A program made the position numbers and the translations under genes. This document shows, piece by piece, positions 32,456 to 43,156 of a DNA stretch of 59,614 nucleotides. Where the stretch lies: NCBI GenBank assembly GCA_020746835.1, contig JAGPNK010000046.1, positions 1 to 59,614 of the forward strand, read 5' to 3'. Numbering within the stretch: position 1 is the first letter of the stretch; each line of letters starts with the position of its first letter. Below the pieces are notes generated by a model. It had not been told where the DNA came from. It ran no database searches and saw only the letters and a program-made list of their open reading frames with translations. The DNA comes from Stachybotrys elegans (Eukaryota; Ascomycota; Sordariomycetes; Hypocreales; Stachybotryaceae).

Positions 32456-33856
32456 CTATATAGACACTCGCGGGTTGGCTGTTGGCTGGTTTCTTCGTAT
32501 CGAGACGATTATTGAAGCAGGGAACGGACTTTTGTTGGAGGTTGTCGTGGTGTCAACAAGCCCGTCGCCAATACAGGGTAGTGTGGGGAAAAGTCCCGGA
32601 GGTCCACGTTGGGAATGTGTGCCGGCGCAAAATGGAGCTCGATTTTTACTAACGACGCAAAGTGGGGAAATGCCATATTCCAATTGACAGTAGAACCCAA
32701 AGAGCACGTGGGAAAAGGACAAACAACATCGCACGCCACGAGACAGGTTTTTGGTCCAGTCTCGAGCGACCACATTCATTTTTTGGCACGTTCATTGTGC
32801 CTCGATATGGTAGGTCTCGCTGCTTTTCGATGAACTCTTCTAGGAACGTCTCAGAATTAATCAATTCGCCGACTCAAACTTGGCAAATGGATCTATCAAC
32901 ATCTGATCGGGTTACAGCTTGGCCCACGAATCGAGCATTGCAACACATCTGGATCATCGCGACGAGACCGATAGAACCAGCGCTGCTGACGGCAACTCCC
33001 AATGCGATACAAGACCGGCCATACCCTCCGACAGGTTGCCTAACAAGTACAAACCTCGTTTTAACCTGCGACCGATAAAAGAACTACAAGGGACTTCATC
33101 ATCGCGGTGCGCCAACGCTCTAGACGCCCATGGCTAGCTCCAGTGCTTGGGGGCTAGTCCAGTCGGCAAATGCAGTGTGATGCATGCGCGATGCAGCGCG
33201 GATCATGGTGGCCTCCAGGCTAGAATCACAAGCGACTTTGAGCCTGCAGAGAGTGTACGGGGCTCGTCCTTCTCAGCTGGGGACGGAAACATACCTGCGG
33301 GTGCCTCGATGGTTAGCCAATGCTAGCAGCAAGGTGACAGCCTCGGGCGATAGATGAGTCTTTTCCACTTCCGCCTCTGCGATCCAAGGAAATAAGTAGC
33401 AAAAAGAAGATAAGGCTAGCTTGACGCAATCACAACGTCAAAGACACGAGCAGACATCTCTATACCTACTGGTTAATATATACAGGCAGAGACGGCATCG
33501 TATTGCCCATGACGGAAGCACAGTTATGAAGCCTCCATGTCTATAGGGCCACTGCATATCTCCTACTCTTCCAATCATATACGTAATGCGTCTAAGACTT
33601 ACCCAATAAGGGAGAACACAGAATACCCGATCCAGAAATCTCACCTATACTACTGCAACCAATAGTAATAATGCGATCTTCCTGTTCAGTATAAACGTAG
33701 TAAAGAAGATAGTGAGGGTGTAATAACTTATTAATTTGCCTTAACCTGTCGAGTTAAAGGCCAAGGAGTCTCATATCCATTACATGCTGCTGTACAGGGT
33801 GGTGTCAGGTTCTAAGAGAAGAGGAACGCCTGCAACAAGATGCGAGTGTAAATTTA
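32456..33856. other. Intergenic, no gene recognised
   Basis: The only long frame (32662-33078, plus) lacks features of a protein family. The 33420-33800 segment is somewhat A+T-richer and holds no coding signal I can support. Confidence 0.45.
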
Positions 33857-35046
33857 TCAATAGGCTGGACTTATTGATCTCGGTGGTGTATGGGCTAGAC
33901 ATATGTGCTTGAAGGGTGGCTCTGAAAGGGGATCGAAGGACGGTGTATCAAATGAACCCCGTCTTTTCCGCGGGCGTCCACGTTGTTCTTCACTTTCTGT
34001 ACTACTTTCCATCCCGTCCATCCGACCCATCTCAGTCTTGTCTACATCTGTTCCATTCATGTCCCGGTCTGGACGCTGCCGTTTCGTGGGGCTTCCGCTC
34101 CTGCTGTTCGCCCTTCCCGTGGGAAAAAAACGCCTACTGTATTCATTTGGTGACATGGACCGTACCTGGACCTCTCCCTCAGCATCGAGCGTCACTAGCT
34201 TCCGTTCAGTGCCTTGTTTGAGGAACATGCTCTTTGACAAAATGGCCAGCGCGAATCGGCAAAGGAGAAATTGCCTCGCCACGCCATACAACGGCTGGAG
34301 CTCTAGGTTGTGGTATTCGGTCTCCAGCTCCTTCGAAGGGCTCTTCCAAAGCACATGAACAACCCACTTGTCCCTCTTAGGCACAATAGCGAAGCGATGG
34401 TCGTCCCACATCTTATGCAGGTCGCGTCGAAGCAAGATCGCGTTCTCCGCGCACCGTGTATCGCTGGAAAAATCTGGATTCGCCGTATACGTGAACATGC
34501 TATTGGATTGCCACCACTCGATTTGTGCCTGTGGAATAATGTGCGCGATTTCGTTGGGGATGAGGGAAGTGGTTATACGGCAGGTTTGGTCTCGTTTTCC
34601 GACGTCGTCTGTTGTGGCTGGTTCAATGGGACAAGAGGCCCACAAGCCGGGCACAGTTGAAGGACAACGAAGGTTCTTGATTGAAGGGATGACTGCCCAC
34701 TGGGGGTCTGAAATCGATGTCAGTACTGTGGGTGAAAGGAATGCATACAATAATACAGACCACCTGGTACACGAAAATAGTATCGCTCGCCTTGAAGAGT
34801 ATCCTGTTTGGGCTCCGGAATTTCCTCTCCATCCCTGGTTACCGAGAGAAATCCATCCCAGCGAGAGTTCGCGAGCAGCGCGCAAGCCACCCACACAGTC
34901 TCGTGATGGATTCCGCCGCTATCGAGCATTGGCAGGAAGAAGAGAATGTTTTGGCCATCTGGATACCCTGGATGGAGAAGTGTGACGTTATTGGAGCTGT
35001 TGGTACAGAAGGGGACCCGTCGAGGCTTGAGTTGCAATGGGCCCAT
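33857..35046 (-). CDS. HNH nuclease-domain protein, intact, two exons
   Basis: Exon 1 is 35046-34764 (MGPLQLKPRRVPF...YYFRVP), the intron is 34763-34708 (GTGGTC...TACTGAC...TTTCAG, 56 nt), and exon 2 is 34707-33857 (DPQWAVIPSIKNLRC onward). Together they give 377 aa without a break. Residues about 140-225 form an HNH-like core of the type common in Aspergillus proteins: TCRITTSLIPNEIAHIIPQAQ (first His, after a Cys), then CAENAILLRRDLHKMWDDHRFAIVPK (Asn and final His), followed by WVVHVLW. The C-terminal 110 residues are low-complexity, basic and Ser/Pro-rich (SGSPTKRQRPDRD, RGRPRKRRGSFDTP) with likely nuclear localisation signals and an AT-hook-like GRPRKRR. The family presumably cleaves or binds nucleic acid; the biological role of these proteins is unestablished. 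There is no sign of C-to-T stops here, unlike flanking genes. Confidence 0.8.
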
Positions 35047-35769
35047 GGTGATAGTTGAACTAATGGGTAGCAGAGGAGATGCTCAACCGACATGGACTGG
35101 GAGGCGGTTGGAATTATTCTTATGGTTATCTGTTGCCTAGACAACGGATAGTGTGGAGTTTGGAGTGTGGCACCAGGACCTCATTCAGCCACGTGCCTGT
35201 TGTAATCTCAGAAAGGCATCGTTAGCGTATTTCCTTTGTAGAAGATGAACTTTCCCAACCGAGAGGTCGGCGCTAGCACCCTAGCACAAGAGCCTCATAC
35301 GCTGATTCTGATTTTAAGGCAGCTCAGGAGACTGGATATCGGAATACAGAGGCAAGGCAGGTGAAATAATGTGCCAGCATTGGACAAGCGATAAGCTTAC
35401 GCTCATATGTTATGCCTTCTTCGCCATCTCGATTGCTACGATACGGGTTTATTATGCTTCAAACGTCAATAGAAGCGCAGTCTGGGGGAAGCGGAAGGGC
35501 CCGGGGCCGAAGGAAGTTGGGACAGGAAGGTCAAGACGGGTTGACCTGGTTGACGAATGGCTCGGAGGGCTGACTGGAACTCTCTTACCTGATCAACTTA
35601 AGATGATGGGGGGACATTTATCGCCGTACTGGAGATAGCATTTGCAACTACGAAAGCGCCCCGTGAATGGCTCAAACAATGAGAGATTGAGCATCCGTAC
35701 ATACACCTGGCCAAGACGGCCCGCCATATACCGCGGGGCGGGTGACCCGTATTGTGCGATGCAGTTCCG
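35047..35769. other. Intergenic, no gene recognised
   Basis: It holds the upstream region of the HNH gene. A plus-strand frame at 35369-35638 is unrecognised. Confidence 0.45.
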
Positions 35770-36210
35770 CTATGTGACACCCAGAGCTTGGGTGTCGCTC
35801 TCCGGCGCTTCAAGGTCGGGGCGAGAGAAATCTGGCAGATTTCTGCTCCCCACCGTGGGATACTCGATTTTGACAGTAAGCGGTGGTCCAGGCACCGGAG
35901 GATGGAGGTAACGGACTAGTATATGGATGATCTGGATAAACAGTTGATCGCTGTTGAGTGGCTACGTAGGAAAAGGCGCTATTGTTCCTTTTTCCTCTCG
36001 CACTTGCTCTATCATATGAAGGCTGAGCAGGACACCCACGGCAGGAGCCACAGTGGTGAGATTCTTCCAAGCCTCCGAGGCTGGTGCGCGTATATTGATG
36101 GCGTAGAGAACGGGCGATTGGTAAGGTTGTGCATGGCCATCATACCTCGTGCTTACATACCCAAATGCCATCAGAAAACAGGGCGCAATGAATGGATAAT
36201 GGTGCTCCAT
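35770..36210 (-). pseudogene. Hypothetical protein with hydrophobic segment, one in-frame stop
   Basis: A frame starting at ATG 36210 (MEHHYPFIAPCFLMAFGYV) runs through SPVLYAINIRAPASEAWKNL and the hydrophobic TTVAPAVGVLLSLHMIEQ to TAG at 35962-35964. It then continues in the same frame through LNSDQLFIQIIHILVRYLHPPVPG and LPDFSRPDLEAPESDTQALGVT to TAG 35770-35772. The total is about 146 codons. Composition is coherent on both sides of the first TAG, which would be a CAG Gln codon before one transition. It is possibly a small membrane-associated protein; the family is not recognised. Confidence 0.4.
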
Positions 36211-37445
36211 ATGCAAAGTATCCGTGCTCCGTGTGTATATGGGGAACTGGGATCGCAAAGTACTCCGTGTACAGAGTCGATAGGGAACCGGGGATCCTAG
36301 TCGAACCACGCGCCGACACGCGTCCAGTCCCCCGACCATGTCGTGCCGAGGCATCGGCTCTCCCGCAGGCCTCCTGCGGGCTGCGGGCGTCTTCCTTCAC
36401 CTCCGATTTCGTGGCCCGGTCATCTTTCTCACTTTCAAGGTTTAATGCTCCCAGGGGGTTGGACAAGGAAGGTAGAACAGTATGTATCGTGTAGGAGCTG
36501 GACCTCCTTTGCCTTTGTACCTGCCAATATCGCCGTCCTGCCGCCTCCCGCGTCTCTCCCACCTGCTGCTCTCCCTGCATAACTATACAATGTTACTGCC
36601 AATCTGGCAACACCTCTCGATTTTCCCCTCCTGGTGACTTGAAGCCCGGAAAAAAACGAGCCCGCTGGCCTTCCTCCTTCGTAATTGTCCTCCCGTTTGA
36701 GCTCGTGGCACAATCCACGAGGTTGAGAACCAGCAGCCCCGATTTCTCGAGAACCATCGCTCACCACGACCGATCCTAGTAGGGGGGTACATACAACGTG
36801 ATACCGTCGCTTCGTCATGGGCCACCGAGCCGCTGAGGGAGTATCATGCCGGCCATCTCTCATCGGAGAAGTCTCCGGTATAAATTGCTTGCGGCCAGTG
36901 CCACCGACTCAGATCTGGTGCACTCGTGCTTCTCGGTAGAGCGCCGCCGGAGGGTCTCAGCACGGTCCAAGGAGAGACTGGATCGTTGTGGGATGTGATC
37001 AGACCTTGTTGCCCAAGGCTGATACAGCCACAACCCACATTGCTGCTTTCTGTAGATAACATCAATTATGGTGTGCACCTTATTGCCCAGAGGGCTGAGA
37101 CGAACCCTCTCCACGCAGCTTCAGCTGATATACAGCACCGGATGAGCGGCAATTTACATCATCAACCGTCACGAGCCTGGACCTCGTACTCTGAAGAAGA
37201 CTGAGCGACCTGGGCTAAGCCGGGTCGTCCGCCAAGAATGCAGCGATTGCAGCATCCTACAGAGGATAGTTCGTACTAGTCTCCAACCAGTGTAGTATTC
37301 AGATCAGGGTTGAGGCTGCGTAGGACGGAGCATGCGAGTTTAAGATTGACAGAGGCCCAGACCTAGATCTCGTTGGTTCGGTCATCCGAGCCCACGTATC
37401 TCGAAACCGAAACAGGGACCCCCACCGCCAAAAGAGACGCCGGAA
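36211..37445. other. Intergenic; dispersed ACGCGT-type motif; small inverted repeat
   Basis: 36236-36330 resembles 44690-44780 (shared GGGGATCCTAGTC, CACGCGTC and TACTCCGT/ACGGAGT). A perfect 8-bp inverted repeat with a 3-base loop (CCCGCAGG cct CCTGCGGG) lies at 36362-36380. No coding frame was supported; candidates at 36435-37200 are unrecognised. Confidence 0.4.
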
Positions 37446-38096
37446 TCACAGGCTTTTCCAGCGCAACCTTGTGGCTGTAGTCAGTCGAAGCTTTCCATTA
37501 GCATCGCCAGTGGCGTTCTCCATCTGGGCACGGTCATAGGAAGGCAGGCTTCTGCAGCGCAATGAGAAACACCACCCACGGAACGGTCAGTAATTTAGAT
37601 AAATGCCTGCAGTCAGTCTAATCCAACTGATCCAAATGCAGACAGGTCATGCGATTTCAGAAAAGTAATGTAAAAGAGGGAAAAATCATGGTATTTTTGG
37701 GTTCCTCAAACTAATCTACTTATACAGCTTTGGGCAGCCTGGCTAGTGCTCCCTGTAGCAACTTGGGCCAAATTTCCCCATCTCAGCAACTTATTCAATG
37801 AGTCAACTGAAGGTTCCCAACCGGGTGCCGGCAACCTTGTGTGGTTGCAGTCAGTCAGAGCCTTCCATCTAGTCTGGTATGTGCATCTGTCATCACATGC
37901 CGGCGCATGGTCAAGGTCAGTGTGGCTCGGCCACTCGGCCAGTCGGCTACCCTGTACGCCTGACGATGGCCTCGTTGTTGTTTCTCTCTACTGTTTACGA
38001 CTGTATTGGTTGCCGGGGCACTAGGCACCACCTCTACTGTTTTATTTGCTCTCTACCCCACACTGCACACTCTTTTCCTCATCATACAGTCCGCTT
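37446..38096 (+). repeat. Interspersed repeat, little-mutated copy (reference copy)
   Basis: This normal-GC segment matches, piece by piece, the A+T-rich degraded copies downstream of 47 kb. Shared pieces are CAGGCTTTTCCAGC, CTTTCCATTAGCAT, GGCTTCTGCAGC, AACCTTGTGTGGTTGCAGTC, GAGCCTTCCATCT, GGCTCGGCCACTCGGCCAGT, GGCTACCCTGTACGCCTGAC, TTGCCGGGGCACTAGGCACC and the terminal CACACT...TTTTCCTCATCATA. In the degraded copies most C and G in these strings are replaced by T and A. It appears 5'-truncated relative to the full repeat (which begins with a CCCTCCTAAGCATAAG motif) and may carry an insertion at about 37560-37790. It ends 62 bases before the start codon of the 218-aa gene. Confidence 0.8.
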
Positions 38097-38157
38097 CGTA
38101 GCTCTGTAATATGAGATTGCCACCTAGCTATCACAGACAACAAACAAGCATGGAGCC

Positions 38158-38903
38158 ATGGAGATTGACGAGGTGCTTGCAGGAGCCACACAGTCCAGGT
38201 TGGACCAGAGGCAGGCTCTCTATTACGTGAGTCTCCTTATATAGGAGTGTATAACTGACAGGTTGTAGGCCCAGAGGGTATCCAATATGGCTTATCGTCT
38301 AGTGCGAAGAGACGCTGTTGATTTCATCAACGCCAACCACCTAGACATAACGCGTTGCTGGGCTTCTCTACTGTCCAGGACAACAATACCTATCCAATGC
38401 TCCATTTCGGACGATGCGATCCTTTCTGCGTTCAAGGCCGTGGACCTAGCAGTTGCCGAGAATGGGATGGGTTCTCGTCTAGCCCACATTCGACTGCTGA
38501 GTATGTTTGAGTCACTTGCTACTATAATTAAGAGGGAAAGGAGGGGAGACATGCTTGGCCGTCGAGTGATGAGTATTATCTACGACAGATATACCAATGC
38601 GCAGGACAAACCTAATAGGAGCTACATCACGGAACGTAACCGAATTGCGAAGCGCTGGAGAATGCTCGCAGGCCCATCAGCACTGCTCTTGTTTCTGTAT
38701 TCAGATACAGCTGACTTAGTTGTGTATGTCGACGCTTTGCCCAACTCATACGTCTCGCTAACATCCCCAGCAATGACTTTCGACGGTTTGACAACCGGAT
38801 GATGCAAGCGACAGCAGATCAAATCATACTTGACTGTCCATTGGAGCTGGTTAATTTTTGTAAATATCTTGAACGAATAGCAGAATATACTATTAATTTA
38901 TAA
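38158..38903 (+). CDS. Unknown fungal protein, 218 aa, intact, three exons
   Basis: Exons are 38158-38226 (MEIDEVLAGATQSRLDQRQALYY), 38269-38723 and 38771-38903. Introns are 38227-38268 (GTGAGT...CTGAC...GTAG) and 38724-38770 (GTATGT...GCTAAC...CCAG). The second intron is needed to reach NDFRRFDNRMMQATADQIIL...YLERIAEYTINL; without it the frame ends early in poor sequence. The product is mostly helical with no signal peptide or membrane span. Landmarks are RVSNMAYRLVRRDAVDFINANHL, ENGMGSRLAHIRLLSMFESLATIIKRE and YITERNRIAKRWRMLAGPS. The family is not recognised. It lies about 500 bp upstream of, and in the same orientation as, the kinase gene, so a functional link is possible but unproven. 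The start at 38158 is chosen over 38151, whose frame gives an unrelated reading. Confidence 0.65.
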
Positions 38904-38989
38904 GACGTGGGCTACAATCGTCTGGTCCAGCCAGTTTTTCTGTTGGGAGACTCAGCCTTCGCTTTTGCGGGGTAATAATTCTCGGTCAG

Positions 38990-39095
38990 GGGTGCCTTCG
39001 TTGTCGCGGGTGTCTTCGTGTTCGCGGGCCTTCGTGTTCGCGGGCGTCTTCGTTGTCGCGGGGCCTTCGTTGTCGCGGGAGCCTTCGCTATCATG
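38990..39095. repeat. 16-18 bp GC-rich minisatellite
   Basis: About five to six imperfect units of (CC/GTC)TTCGTTGTCGCGGG, some with TTCGTGTTCGCGGG, occur in tandem. On the minus strand they read as ATTKAP/NTKTP-type repeats. The array lies just 3' of the 218-aa gene and before the kinase, in a stretch (38904-39414) otherwise without a recognised gene. Confidence 0.8.
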
Positions 39096-39414
39096 AAGTG
39101 GCGGGCTCTTTGTTATCGCCGGGCTTATCGCCGTTATGCGGGCTGCGGGGCCTTGCTGTCGGGAGCTTGCATTACCTGGTAGCGCTGAGGTAGTCTTCTT
39201 GATTTCCTCACCTATTGGGCCATACTGGCGAGCGTTGGCTGTAGGTAGCCGCCGTGGCTGAGGCAGCGACCAAGCGTGGTCAGTCAAGGCGACCAAATTG
39301 TGTGGTTCAAGAGGTGAGGCTTGGGATGGTTTGCCTCAGGCACCAAGCTTACCAACGCCAGATAAGGTCCCTAGATGCTGGATTTTGCCTGTGATCAGGG
39401 ACCATCACAATACG

Positions 39415-40347
39415 ATGTGGCATTTACACAGTATCCTCTACCGGTTCTCCAGGCTATGGAATTGGATTACTGGCCTGTTATATCGCTTGCGCACTGTCAG
39501 AAGCCATTCTCGCTCCGACCTAGAGCAACAATCAGTATGTAACTCCACCTGATGCAGCATACATCGACTGACCATCAAAGCTGAGCGATCCTATCGAACT
39601 CGTTATTGCTACAAAGCCACCACGCAATCCGCCTCCGAATGCAAGACAAGTGTTCTATAAGCAAAAAGGGAGATTCATCGCCCAGGGAAACAATTGCATT
39701 ATCGAATTGCTCGATTCAGGGGCATTATCAAGTCTCCCAAGCCGAACCCATTTAATGCGGTGGACGAGAGCGCCAATCGACAGGCGATGCGGCACGAAGC
39801 TCTTGTTTATAAGCGGCTGGGCAATTGCTCCCATATTCCAAAACTATTGGAATGGGACCCGGAACTTTGCACAATAACACTGGAACATCTCGCCAATGGC
39901 AACCTGGGGGATTATCTTCGTGAGCATCCTACCGTCTCCGAAACCACTCGTCAAAGGTGGGTGCAGCAAGCAGCCAAGGGCCTGGAAGCCCTTCATGCCG
40001 CAGGAGTAACGCACAATGACATTGCGCCACGCAATTTTCTCCTGTCCGACAGTCTAGAGCTGCGTATATGTGACTTCGCTTCAAGCTCAGTTCCTGGACT
40101 CCCTGTATCTGATGTAGCACCTGGGGCAAGATATCAACGACGCCCATGGCCTCCGCGCTATAGCTCGGTGCTTTACCTCATTGTGTCGGGTGTGGAACCG
40201 TACAGTGAGCTTAAAGAAAAAGAGGTTGAGGCTCGGTTTGAACGGGGCGAATTCCCCACAACTCGAAACTTGGACTACGGAGAAGTCATTGAGAGATGTT
40301 GGGATGGACAGACAACTGCGATGGAGATTGTAATGGCATTAAGCTGA
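39415..40347 (+). pseudogene. Protein kinase-like protein, N-lobe frameshift and deletion
   Basis: Exon 1 is 39415-39534 (MWHLHSILYRFSRLWNW), the intron is 39535-39580 (GTATGT...CTGACC...AAAG), and exon 2 opens LSDPIELVIATKPPRN and VFYKQKGRFIAQGNNCIIELLDSG. At about 39720 the frame shifts to continue IIKSPKPNPF (beta-3 Lys), MRHEALVYKRLG (alpha-C Glu), PELCTITLEHLANGNLGDYL (hinge), HAAGVTHNDIAPRNFLL (catalytic loop, HND in place of HRD), CDFASSS (DFA rather than DFG), APGARYQRRPWPPRY, and LYLIVSGVEPYSELKE. Between PPRYSS and VLYLIV about eight residues that should hold the DxxALG segment of subdomain IX are missing. This is the small fungal kinase type I recall beside helical accessory genes. 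The shift plus the loss of the conserved Asp suggest a pseudogene; if the shift is a sequencing error, it would still be an unusual or inactive kinase. Confidence 0.72.
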
Positions 40348-40796
40348 GGATGCATCGTATTTATACTTCCAAATAATTATCCAGTTCGCTTGCCGTATCC
40401 CTCATCACCATGCCTAGGGCATATTTTTTTGGTGCTGTTGCTTTGGGCCAGATGGACCACTTCTTCTGGCTCCGTACAGACTCTCGGTTGCCGCATACTG
40501 CGAGCATTCGTCTGTCAACCAGATGACTCCGTCAGTATCAGAACACCCGCAGCCCTTAAACTTTTTCTTCGTAATTAGCTTCTTGCACATTGTAATGTCT
40601 GCCACATATCAGAGCATGTCCACCGATAGCTAACAGCGTATACTCACGGTAGCGAGAATTGGTTGATCGAGGGAATAGTTGATGCTGCATGAATGAGGGG
40701 TTGGGCCGTGTCGCGATCATCCTATTAGGTATGTTTGCATGTATGTACTCTTACTCAGCTACTTGATTTGCAATTGCCTGTTCCCCACGCCAGCGT
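40348..40796. other. Intergenic, no gene recognised
   Basis: This is the 3' flank of two converging genes; nothing else was seen. Confidence 0.5.
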
Positions 40797-41434
40797 TTAT
40801 GCCTGCCAACAATTGGTTACATTGACGCCAGCTGTCCCCCCAATATCTCCACTACATCTCGGTTCCTGTCCCCGATCCCTGTCCCCGATTCCTGTCCCCG
40901 TCTCCCAAGCCCCCATCCGATAAGTGTCACGGATGCTTGGACGCAGAGTGGCCGCACGCCACGGCTGAAGCTTGCGGTCGTTCCGCCTTCTGGCTGCATC
41001 ATTGCTCAAAGTGGCCGCCCGCCACGGCTGAAGCTTGCGTTTGTTCCGCTCCCCAACGCTCACGGTGGCTCGTTTCCTCCGTCTTATGTTGAACACAGTA
41101 GATAGAGAGAACCGAATAGGTTTCCTACACAAGCAGCACCTAGTTCGATCTTGTAATTTGCAGGAACATTGTTTGCAATACACATGGCCTGTTTTTGAAA
41201 GGTCAGGGTTGTATTATAGGTAGGATGTGACTGGTACTTACCGCAAGATAATATAGCTGGCTGGATAACTGGCTCAGAGAGGCAAACTGGATTGTAAAGC
41301 TTTACCAGACTTTGTGTGCCATGACTATAATGGCGAGGGCATACTGGGCGCTTCCCGCATTTACTGCAAGTGACCTGTTCAATCAGTTTAGTCCGTGTAT
41401 AGAAAGAGGTTATGATGGACGTAAAATTTTGCAA
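40797..41434 (-). CDS. RING-like zinc-binding protein, 5' end uncertain
   Basis: From about 41434 downward the frame gives TCSKCGKRPVCPRHYSHG and KLYNPVCLSEPVIQPAILSC. It then splices (GTAAGT...CAAAAACAG, about 41222-41170) into GHVYCKQCSCKLQDRTRCCLCRKPIRFS. The joined CGHVYCKQC...CCLCRKP matches the second half of a RING finger (C-x-H-x2-C-x2-C...C-x2-C). The first half, NPVCLSEP, has a single cysteine where two are usual. RING proteins usually act as ubiquitin ligases. The tail carries a 21-aa in-frame duplication (RKLQPWRAATL twice) and ends in GDRDRGQEP, a repeat from a CCTGTCCCCGAT-type DNA array. The true start is not seen; upstream frames to 41660 may be further exons or relic. Confidence 0.5.
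40947..41072. repeat. 63-bp tandem duplication
   Basis: Two units, 40947-41009 and 41010-41072, share AGTGGCCGC(A/C)CGCCACGGCT and GAAGCTTGCG. The period is a multiple of three and lies inside the RING-like gene tail, so it duplicates 21 residues. A separate 13-14 bp array (CCTGTCCCCGATC) with three units lies at 40866-40905. Confidence 0.85.
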
Positions 41435-41653
41435 CGTAAGTGGGCATCTTCATCTGGCGACCGCTCCGCCGGTCTCTCGAGCCATGGAAATGCTTCGCGT
41501 TCGACGATAGAGCCGAGGCTCGCTTTACATCCTCGTGGAGGGTATTGACACCATCAAGGCATGGGTGGATGGGTTGTCGCTGGCAGACTTGGAAAGGACA
41601 TGTTGGTTCCGTGGGAAGGTACAGAGAGACTGGAGGATGACTGGTCAGGCTAG

Positions 41654-42285
41654 ATGGCAAGCTATTCTCTGAACTGTGCCGTTATCCGCTTCGACGATGA
41701 CGAGTCCCGGCATCTCAACCAAGCCTCCAGGAGTCCGCTGAGACCCGACGGAAGTGCCTTGACGTTTGTGGCATTTGTTGGCCAGGGGCAAGACCGGTCC
41801 TACGACGGCGAGCCGACAATATACTATAATTTGGAGTGGAGAGTGTCGGTTAGGAATGGGAGAGAAGCGGGCGAGTCGGGCTTGCATGTCCTCTAACGGA
41901 AGATGATTGATGCAAGTGCGCAGAAGCCCTGGAAAGAGAAGACGGTGCTTGTACTCTCCATAAACACACGCTCAGCAAAACTAGCCAACCAAATTCGAGC
42001 GCGAGACGGTCAGCCGGTAGTGTTCGTAAGTTATACGCTGCTGGCTTGGGCAGTGACGGGCTTCCAAAAGATCGTTCCGGGCGAGCCACATATTCTCAGG
42101 CCGACCGTACGGAGGCGTCGATTGGGCCATATCGGAGTATATTCGATCGTAGGATGAGGACTGTTCGTGTTGAGCAGGGGACGACGATTTTACCTTTTAG
42201 CCTACCGATCACAACGGCCTCATTCCAAAAGCTACGGCTAAACATCACCCAAGACGAGGTACAGCCGAAGCACGCTTCCGGATAG
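41654..42285 (+). pseudogene. Hypothetical protein, stop plus frameshift
   Basis: From ATG 41654 the frame reads MASYSLNCAVIRFDDDESRH, LRPDGSALTFVAFVGQGQD, PTIYYNLEWRVSVRNG, meets TAA at 41894-41896, and continues in frame (MIDASAQKPWKEKTVLVLSIN, LANQIRARDGQPVVF). Near 42075 a one-base shift moves into another frame that is clearly coding (GPYRSIFDRRMRTVRVEQG, TILPFSLPITTASFQKLRLN, DEVQPKHASG) to TAG 42283-42285. A donor-like GTATGTGTCTAATC follows at 42306, so further exons may have existed. The family is not recognised; composition suggests a soluble cytosolic or nuclear protein. The TAA would be CAA one transition earlier. Confidence 0.45.
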
Positions 42286-43156
42286 CCAAAGTGGGCTGGC
42301 TACAGTATGTGTCTAATCGTCAATAAAGGAGGAGAGCACTCAACCGCCCAACACACTAGCGACCGTCATCAGGGCAGACCATCTGCTCAGCGCTGCGAGT
42401 ACTCGGGGTATCCGCCGCTGCTGAGAGCACTGCCGAGTAATAGACTCGTCATTGTCACCCTCCCTTGATGGTCAAATGGGTACTGGTGGACTGTGTCATG
42501 ACAATCAATCGCCAGCTGGCCTGTCGGCTATCAGTCCGCAGCCCGGAAGGGTCCGTCAAAACATCGTGGCTCCCGCTCGGGTCAGTGAGGCGTGGAGATT
42601 TATTGGGTTGTTGGCTAGCGTCTTGGAAGAGGCAATTGTCGCCCTAAGGCGCTTCCTGATGCAGTTGGATGGGCGGAGTTCTGGAACAGCACCGAAACCC
42701 ACTTCTGTAATCTAGGGATACTGACATCGATGATGCGAAGCTCTTACACGAGAACTCTAACCACGTCTCTATGATAGTCGGGGAGTTCGCGAAGCCAGAT
42801 ATACTGTGAAGCCACGGGGCTTGTTGAGACAGGAGGCGATCGTTCGAGATTCGGTAACCGTTGTAGAAGTGCGTTATATGCGGCATACAGAAGAGGTTTG
42901 TTGCGGTTGGGCTAGAGATCGCTCGAGTTGACGGAAGTGTTTATAGTCTTGATACGTCGTCGAGATGGTGTCGAAGGTCACGTTGAAGTCATCATAGCGT
43001 TTCCCCATAGGCATTTTCGTCTCGGTAAAGCCTCGGAAATTCAAAAGTGTTGCAGGGTAAGCGCCTTGGAAGAAACCGATGTAATCGCCGCCGGCAACAC
43101 CGGCTTCAGCTGGTGCTGCTGCTCGCCCCGACGCAACTAGACATTATGCATGCTGG
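42286..43156. other. No gene supported; coding-like fragments on minus strand
   Basis: Minus-strand pieces in different frames at 42640-43020 (RYDDFNVTFDTISTTYQDYKH; WLHSISGFANSPTIIETWL) look like a decayed gene but cannot be joined or identified. Confidence 0.3.
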
